A stretch of 53,421 nt of DNA, taken from Georgenia_B sunbinii. GTDB lineage: Bacteria; Actinomycetota; Actinomycetes; Actinomycetales; Actinomycetaceae. Below the pieces are notes generated by a model. The model made no database searches and was not told the origin of the DNA. It saw nothing but the letters and a program-made list of their open reading frames with translations. Of the stretch, positions 48,974 to 53,421 are shown piece after piece (positions within the stretch are counted from its first letter, which is position 1; each line of letters opens with the position of its first letter). The translations under genes and the position numbers were made by a program. The stretch lies in assembly GCF_036421855.1 (NCBI RefSeq), contig NZ_JAZGOK010000016.1; one strand, 5' to 3'.

Positions 48974-48997
48974 CTCCTACGAAAGGCAACACCCAGC

Positions 48998-49846
48998 ATG
49001 AAGTTCCGTAACCTCGCCCTCACCGGGGCATCGCTCGCCCTCCTGCTCGGCGCATGCGCCGCCCCTGGGGCCGTGGAGACCGACGACGCCGATCCGGAGT
49101 CGGGCGACAAGACCACGATCACCTACAGCAAGTCCCAGGGCCCGTACACCGAGCTGTTCGAGGACGCCGTCGCGCCCATCCTCGAGGAGCAGGGCTACAC
49201 ACTCCAGGCCCAGGACGTGTCCGACCTGCTAACCGCCGACATCGCCCTGAACGACGGCGACGTCGACTTCAACGTCGAGCAGCACACCGCCTACCTGGAG
49301 GCCTTCAACGCCGAGAACGACGGCGACCTGGTCCCGATCTCCCCGATCCCCACGGTCCCGGCCGGCATCTACTCCGACCGCCACGACAGCCTCGACGACG
49401 TCCCCGAGGGCGCGACGGTGGCCGTGCCCAACGACGCCTCGAACATGGCACGGGCCTACCTGCTGCTGGAGAAAATCGGCTGGATCGAGCTGGACGAGTC
49501 GGCCGACCCCACCGCGGTGACGGAGGGCGACATCGTCGCCAACCCGCACGACCTCGACATCACCGAGATGCGGTCGCTGACCATCCCGGCCGCCAGCGTC
49601 GACTTCGACTACATCGTCATCACCGGCTCGATCGTCTACAACGCCGGCATCGACCCGGCCACCGCGCTGGCCACTGAGGACATCCTCGACCACCTGGTTC
49701 TGCAGGTCGTGGTCAAGGAGGAGAACGCCGACGCGCCCTGGGCGCAGGCCATCGTGGACGCTTACCACTCGGAGGAGTTTGCCGAGTACTTGGAGGCGAA
49801 CAACGACGGTCTCTGGTGGATGCCGCCGGAGCTGGAGCGGTCATAG
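48998..49846 (+). CDS. metQ: Substrate-binding lipoprotein, NlpA/MetQ family
   Basis: 282 residues. Lipobox LLGAC, then the NlpA-type domain: GPYTELFEDAVAPILEEQGY, DVDFNVEQHTAYLEAFN, PNDASNMARAYLLLE, and the ending YHSEEFAEYLEANNDG. AAAGGCAA precedes the ATG, 24 bp after metI. It binds the amino acid outside the membrane; the leader makes cystine/cysteine or methionine the likely ligands. A terminator follows about 50 bp downstream. Confidence 0.92.
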   Translation: MKFRNLALTGASLALLLGACAAPGAVETDDADPESGDKTTITYSKSQGPYTELFEDAVAPILEEQGYTLQAQDVSDLLTADIALNDGDVDFNVEQHTAYLEAFNAENDGDLVPISPIPTVPAGIYSDRHDSLDDVPEGATVAVPNDASNMARAYLLLEKIGWIELDESADPTAVTEGDIVANPHDLDITEMRSLTIPAASVDFDYIVITGSIVYNAGIDPATALATEDILDHLVLQVVVKEENADAPWAQAIVDAYHSEEFAEYLEANNDGLWWMPPELERS

Positions 49847-49896
49847 GCTTCACGGCCTGAACGTTGAGTTCGGCTCGCGCTGAGCTCGTACCCAAC

Positions 49897-49942
49897 CGCC
49901 CGCCGTCGCCGTGGCCCTATCGGGTCGCAGTGACGGCGGGCG
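49897..49942 (+). terminator. Hairpin terminator of the metNIQ operon
   Basis: Perfect 11-bp stem CGCCCGCCGTC (49897-49907) and GACGGCGGGCG (49932-49942) with a structured 24-nt loop, followed by TTT. Confidence 0.75.
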
Positions 49943-50382
49943 TTTGCACCCACCCACAGACGGTGAGGTGGGCGCTTGATCATCCAACTTTGTATCAGCA
50001 GACACGAGGCGAAGCGCTCGGCGCTCACCTCGATGACGCCCGACGCGATAGCCGCCGGGGTGGAGTACCGCGGCTCGGGCGATGACAACGCTGAAACGGC
50101 AGCGAAGACGGCATGGATAATACCGGTGGACACGCCGTCGCAACACCTGTGGTGGCGGCGCAACTATGACTCTGGCGACCGTGGCGACTCCGCTACCGCG
50201 GAGCGCTCGCGCCGGCATGGCCAGCATGGCGACCGCGCAGAACATTCGCCGTACTGCCGGGCACAGCCCGCCGCAACAATTCTTAAGCCCTTCGGGCCGA
50301 TCTTTGTCCTCGGTTGGCACGATTCTCGAACTGACCGCCCGGATCGCCCAAAAACCTGCTGCTCGTGTCGTAATCTCGATAG
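49943..50382. other. Gene-poor, lower-GC junction before the SIR2-HerA operon
   Basis: About 440 bp with no supported gene. Open frames exist on both strands but have no ribosome sites and odd Arg/Ser/Cys-rich composition. From here rightwards the sequence is visibly poorer in G+C than the left part. I see no integrase, tRNA or attachment repeat. Near the right end, TAATCT (50371-50376) lies 6 nt before the SIR2 GTG, a candidate -10 for a leaderless transcript. Confidence 0.45.
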
Positions 50383-51537
50383 GTGTCTGGACACGGGGTG
50401 CTGAGTTTCGTCAATGGGTTGAGCGAGAAGCTCGCCTCGCGGTCGAGACACGTGTGTCTCTTCGTCGGGGCGGGAGCGTCGCGAGCCTGCGGTCTTCCGG
50501 ACGTCGCAGGCCTGGAGGAGCACCTGCGCACGAGCCTGTCAGGTGATGCGTTGGCTAGTTTCGAGCGTCTGCTCACTGGTCGCAACCTTGAGCAAGTTTT
50601 GAGCCGACTACGGCGCATCGCAGCGCTCATCCAGGACACGACTGACGAAGTCGACGGCCTCACCGGAAGCCAAGCCAACGAACTTGACGTCAAAATCTGC
50701 CGGCGAATCGTAGACCGGCTGGCGATCTCGCCAGGCGGAACGGACCCTATGCTGCGACTCGCGTCATGGGCGGCCCGAGCCGATTACCATCATCCGGTAG
50801 AAATCTTCACGGTTAACTACGACCTGCTCGTTGAAACCGCCCTCGAAGCTCTAGGCGTCCCATACTTCGATGGATTCGTGGGCACCGCCCGGGCTAGGTT
50901 CCGCAGCGACCTGGTTGAGGCTTCCATCGGCGAGGATCGCCAGTGGCTACCCGCGTTCCTTGTTCGAGTATGGAAATTGCACGGCTCAGTGAACTGGGCG
51001 TGGAATACCGACCCCCGTCCAACTGTAGTGCGACTCGGCACAAGCGTGCCCCAGAACCAGCCAGCTGCGATCTACCCCTCTGATGCCAAGTACGAGGAGT
51101 CTCGGCGGGTGCCGTTTGTGGTTCTACAGGACAGGCTGCGTAAGGCGCTCGAGCAGCCTGAAACACTGACACTAATCGCCGGTTATGCCTTCCATGATCA
51201 GCACCTCAACGAGATAATCTTTGACGCCGCACGCAGGCGGCCGCGCTCCGAGGTTGTTGCGTTCTGCTATTCCACAATTCCGGAAGATCTGGCAGCGCTG
51301 GCGACTACCGCACCCAACGTGCAAGTCGTTGCGCCCACGGAGGCGATCCTCGGTGGACTTCGCCGCGACTGGGATGAGCCGGACGACCCGCCCTCGGACG
51401 TCTGGACGGACGGGGCGGTCGTGTTAGGAGACTTCAACTACTTGGCTCAATTTCTAGCGCGAAGTTCTCCCCCTGTGGCCGAACTCGAGGCACAGCTCCG
51501 TCAGTTGCTGGCAAATGTGGTGAAGCCGGGTGCCTGA
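50383..51537 (+). CDS. SIR2-domain protein, probable NAD-cleaving effector of a SIR2-HerA defence system
   Basis: 384 residues of the SIR2-like group. NAD-binding loop FVGAGASRACGLP (27-39), the FTVNYD motif with conserved Asn145 and Asp147 (142-147), and catalytic His200 in KLHGSVNW (198-205) are all present, followed by LIAGYAFHDQHLNEII. In antiphage SIR2-HerA systems the SIR2 protein depletes NAD (and can nick DNA in some members) once activated with HerA. The GTG at 50383 is preceded by a TAATCT box at leaderless distance; a GTG five codons later is an alternative. It overlaps the HerA gene by 8 bp. Codon use is less GC-biased than in neighbours, consistent with acquisition by transfer. 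Confidence 0.88.
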   Translation: MSGHGVLSFVNGLSEKLASRSRHVCLFVGAGASRACGLPDVAGLEEHLRTSLSGDALASFERLLTGRNLEQVLSRLRRIAALIQDTTDEVDGLTGSQANELDVKICRRIVDRLAISPGGTDPMLRLASWAARADYHHPVEIFTVNYDLLVETALEALGVPYFDGFVGTARARFRSDLVEASIGEDRQWLPAFLVRVWKLHGSVNWAWNTDPRPTVVRLGTSVPQNQPAAIYPSDAKYEESRRVPFVVLQDRLRKALEQPETLTLIAGYAFHDQHLNEIIFDAARRRPRSEVVAFCYSTIPEDLAALATTAPNVQVVAPTEAILGGLRRDWDEPDDPPSDVWTDGAVVLGDFNYLAQFLARSSPPVAELEAQLRQLLANVVKPGA

Positions 51538-53290
51538 ACGCGAGCCGACATGCATCGGACGCGTGCGGCACATTCTTGGTGCGCAGGTCACCGTAGCGCT
51601 CGACCCGGACATTGCCGGTGTGGCGCCCATCTTTCGCGGCCAACTACAGAGGGTCGGACAGATCGGCTCGCTAGTGCGAATCCCGCAAGGTCTCGTGGAT
51701 CTTGTAGGCCAGGTGAGTCTTCTGGGGATCGCCGAACCTAGCGGCACCGCGCCTCCCGGGCAGGCCATCCAGGTCGGCGAGCGGTGGCTCCAGATAGAAT
51801 TATTAGGCGAGATCGACCGCGGCACAAGCCGGTTCCAACGGGGTGTCGGCACTTACCCTGGGCTGGACGATGCAGTGCACTTTTCCACTCCTAACGACTT
51901 ACGGACGGTATTCCCGCCACCCGGGGAGGACTCGATTAGAATAGGCCGCCTCGCGGCCGCCGAGGAAGTGCCCGTCTGTGTCGCTGCGACCGCACTCGTC
52001 ACTCGCCACGCCGCCATAGTTGGCTCGACCGGCGCCGGAAAGACCAGCTGTGTCGCCTCGATGCTGCAAGGCTTTGCCCGACGCGGATGGAACTCCGCCA
52101 ACATAGTGGTCATCGACCCCCACGGCGAGTACTCCACCGCCCTCGGCGTTCACGCATCAGTCAGGTCCGTCCTGGGCACTGGTGATCACGGACTTCGCGT
52201 CCCGTATTGGGCACTACCTGCCGCCGACATTTTGACCGCAATTGCGGGATCTTCCGGCGGACCCACTACCCGAAGCCGTTTCACGGAACTCGTTACCGAG
52301 CAACGCCGCCACTTCGCGGACGCGTCGACGTGGCTCGCTCTGGACCGCGCGGCCATCACCGCCGACACCCCCGTCCCCTTCGACCTGAAGGCAGTCTGGC
52401 ACCAGCTCGATGCGGAGAACAACGAGACCCGTCACAATGTGAAGGATCCTGACACCGCCGCCATCGAGCGGCCGGGCGAACCAATGAGCCTCGCACCGAC
52501 ACATTTTGTCCACTACGGCCCCGGTAGCGCCGGTCCGCACAAGGGTCCGTTCCACGGAGTGCACGGCACCATCCCCGAACTGCTGCGGATCGGCTTGCTA
52601 GATCCTCGCCTCGCGTTCCTCCAGCAACCCGAGGGCGATCCCGGTGGTACGGACCCGCTGGTCGAGGAGCTCGCAAACTGGCTCGGCCGCGACCGCCCCG
52701 TTTCCATCTTGGACTTCAGCGGCGTGCCCGATGAAGCGAGCGACGTAGCAATTGGTGTCATCCTCAACTTGATCTTCGAAGCCGCCGTGCGTACGCCCCA
52801 CGATGGAGTGGGCGTCGGACGCCCTCGGCCGGTGCTGATCGTGCTGGAAGAAGCCCACCGTTACCTCGGGAGCACCGCTGCCGCGATGGCCCGCAACGCA
52901 ACGAACCGCATAGCGCGCGAAGGCCGTAAGTATGGCGTAGGACTAACGCTCGTCACTCAACGCCCCTCCGAACTACCCGATACCGCACTGGCCCAGTGTG
53001 GCACTCTCATAGCATTACGCCTGAGCAACGCGTCGGACCAAGCGAAGATCCGAGCGGCGCTACCAGATAGCGTCGCCGGACTCGCCGCCGTACTGCCCTC
53101 GCTGCGCACGGGCGAGGCAGTTGTCATGGGCGAAGCCATCGCCTTGCCAGCCAGAACGCTGATAGACCCACCTAATCCGTTCCCTAACGCGCACGATCCA
53201 TCCTTAGCCTCGTGGCGGCAGCCGGCCACCGTTCCCGATATAGCTGCTGCCCTCGACGCCTGGCGCGGCACCTACCACTCAAGGGAGTGA
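51530..53290 (+). CDS. HerA-like hexameric ATPase/translocase, partner of SIR2
   Basis: 586 residues. N-terminal HAS-barrel-like region (about 5-145), then the FtsK/HerA ATPase: Walker A GSTGAGKT (165-172), VVIDPHGEY after it, Walker B LIVLEEAHRYLG, and the NRIAREGRKYGVGLTLVTQRPSE segment with the arginine finger and sensor. A middle insertion (about 230-400) is typical of the HerA group. No NurA-type nuclease is present, so this is not the archaeal repair pair. The GTG start lies inside the SIR2 gene end (8-bp overlap), as in known SIR2-HerA operons where the two proteins form one large complex. The gene is complete. Confidence 0.9.
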   Translation: MPEREPTCIGRVRHILGAQVTVALDPDIAGVAPIFRGQLQRVGQIGSLVRIPQGLVDLVGQVSLLGIAEPSGTAPPGQAIQVGERWLQIELLGEIDRGTSRFQRGVGTYPGLDDAVHFSTPNDLRTVFPPPGEDSIRIGRLAAAEEVPVCVAATALVTRHAAIVGSTGAGKTSCVASMLQGFARRGWNSANIVVIDPHGEYSTALGVHASVRSVLGTGDHGLRVPYWALPAADILTAIAGSSGGPTTRSRFTELVTEQRRHFADASTWLALDRAAITADTPVPFDLKAVWHQLDAENNETRHNVKDPDTAAIERPGEPMSLAPTHFVHYGPGSAGPHKGPFHGVHGTIPELLRIGLLDPRLAFLQQPEGDPGGTDPLVEELANWLGRDRPVSILDFSGVPDEASDVAIGVILNLIFEAAVRTPHDGVGVGRPRPVLIVLEEAHRYLGSTAAAMARNATNRIAREGRKYGVGLTLVTQRPSELPDTALAQCGTLIALRLSNASDQAKIRAALPDSVAGLAAVLPSLRTGEAVVMGEAIALPARTLIDPPNPFPNAHDPSLASWRQPATVPDIAAALDAWRGTYHSRE

Positions 53291-53292
53291 TC

Positions 53293-53421
53293 ATGATCGA
53301 GTGGCACCCCGTCACCAGTTCAAGCCGCATCATCGCAGAGGCATACCTACCCGAGGCAGAAACCATCTTGGTCCGTTTCCCAGACGGTGTGGAGTGGGCC
53401 TATTCGGCCTGCGCACCATCC
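53293..53421 (+). CDS. KTSC-domain protein (5' part, cut by the window edge)
   Basis: First 43 codons of a gene that runs past the window. The sequence MIEWHPVTSSSRIIAEAY, then an ILVRFPDGVEWAYSAC segment, matches the KTSC domain (short beta-rich domain named for a lysyl-tRNA-synthetase C-terminal relative), with the family's S-S-x-I and F-x-G-x-x-Y pattern. AAGGGAG lies 6 nt before the ATG, and the gene starts 2 bp after the HerA stop, so it is in the same operon. It could be a third member of the defence operon or a small passenger. The remainder is unseen. Confidence 0.78.
   Translation, partial: MIEWHPVTSSSRIIAEAYLPEAETILVRFPDGVEWAYSACAPS

Noticed and set aside
49976..50404. 142-codon open frame before the SIR2 gene
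   Set aside because: No ribosome site, erratic composition with many Arg, Cys and Ser, overlaps the SIR2 start, and no domain. Likely chance.
51530..53290. HerA-NurA recombination pair
   Set aside because: No NurA nuclease gene adjoins; the overlapping partner is a SIR2 protein, which points to the defence type.
1..53421. tRNA, rRNA or other structured RNA genes
   Set aside because: No cloverleaf with T-loop GTTCRANYC context or rRNA segment was recognised by eye on either strand; a covariance-model scan would be needed to exclude small ncRNAs.

Overview
The window looks like chromosomal DNA of a high-GC Gram-positive actinobacterium. Most genes are strongly G/C-biased in the third codon position, GTG and TTG starts are frequent, and secreted proteins carry Gram-positive signals (lipoboxes, LPxTG-type anchors). 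An AfsR-like STAND regulator, a CUT1 sugar importer without its own ATPase and a MmyB-like regulator beside a short-chain dehydrogenase also fit. A micrococcal actinobacterium (Cellulomonas/Georgenia-like) is my guess from style only; no rRNA or other taxonomic marker is present.

Left part (1-16.8 kb): a secreted M14 metallocarboxypeptidase and a large secreted subtilisin-like protease with a 45-residue repeat tail. Then come a cyclic-nucleotide-domain/flavoprotein reductase fusion, divergent from a STAND transcriptional regulator, and a wall-anchored protein with a duplicated unknown domain. A MmyB-like regulator is divergent from an SDR plus F420/NADP-type reductase pair. A carboxymuconolactone-decarboxylase-family protein, a lipoprotein and an unknown protein follow.

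Middle (16.8-33.3 kb): a carbohydrate-utilisation locus. Two exported multidomain glycosidases with GH-A-clan (GH39-like) catalytic domains lie beside one dense operon: LacI regulator, sugar-binding lipoprotein, two permeases, a GH127-type beta-L-arabinofuranosidase and a GH31 glycosidase. Three copies of a 14-bp palindrome (TCGAACCGGTTCGA and close variants) flank the lacI promoter and precede the first exported glycosidase, so the locus reads as a self-contained LacI regulon. The substrate is probably a plant arabinose-containing glycan (arabinogalactan-protein, extensin or arabinan side chains).

33.3-46.9 kb: a Pif1-like helicase with a degenerate exonuclease-like region and a BRCT domain sits 6 bp downstream of a membrane-anchored Ltp-repeat protein, the domain of phage superinfection-exclusion lipoproteins. 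An exact 104-bp copy of the ltp 3' end lies 19 kb away as a gene remnant. Next are a ceramidase-like membrane protein, an ArsC-family protein, a MATE transporter, and an IclR regulator with an acetoin/pyruvate dehydrogenase-type E1 operon that has only a free-standing lipoyl domain. A 575-residue unknown protein, a YefM/RelE toxin-antitoxin pair, a UBP-type zinc finger, a short Erm-like methyltransferase and a lipoprotein follow.

Right end (47-53.4 kb): a metNIQ-type sulfur amino acid importer is preceded by an 18-codon leader with three consecutive Cys codons, a U-tailed terminator and a mutually exclusive antiterminator pairing. This is a complete cysteine-responsive attenuator on paper. 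After a clear shift to lower-GC sequence, the window ends in a SIR2-HerA antiphage-type operon followed by the start of a KTSC-domain gene, which may be a third component.
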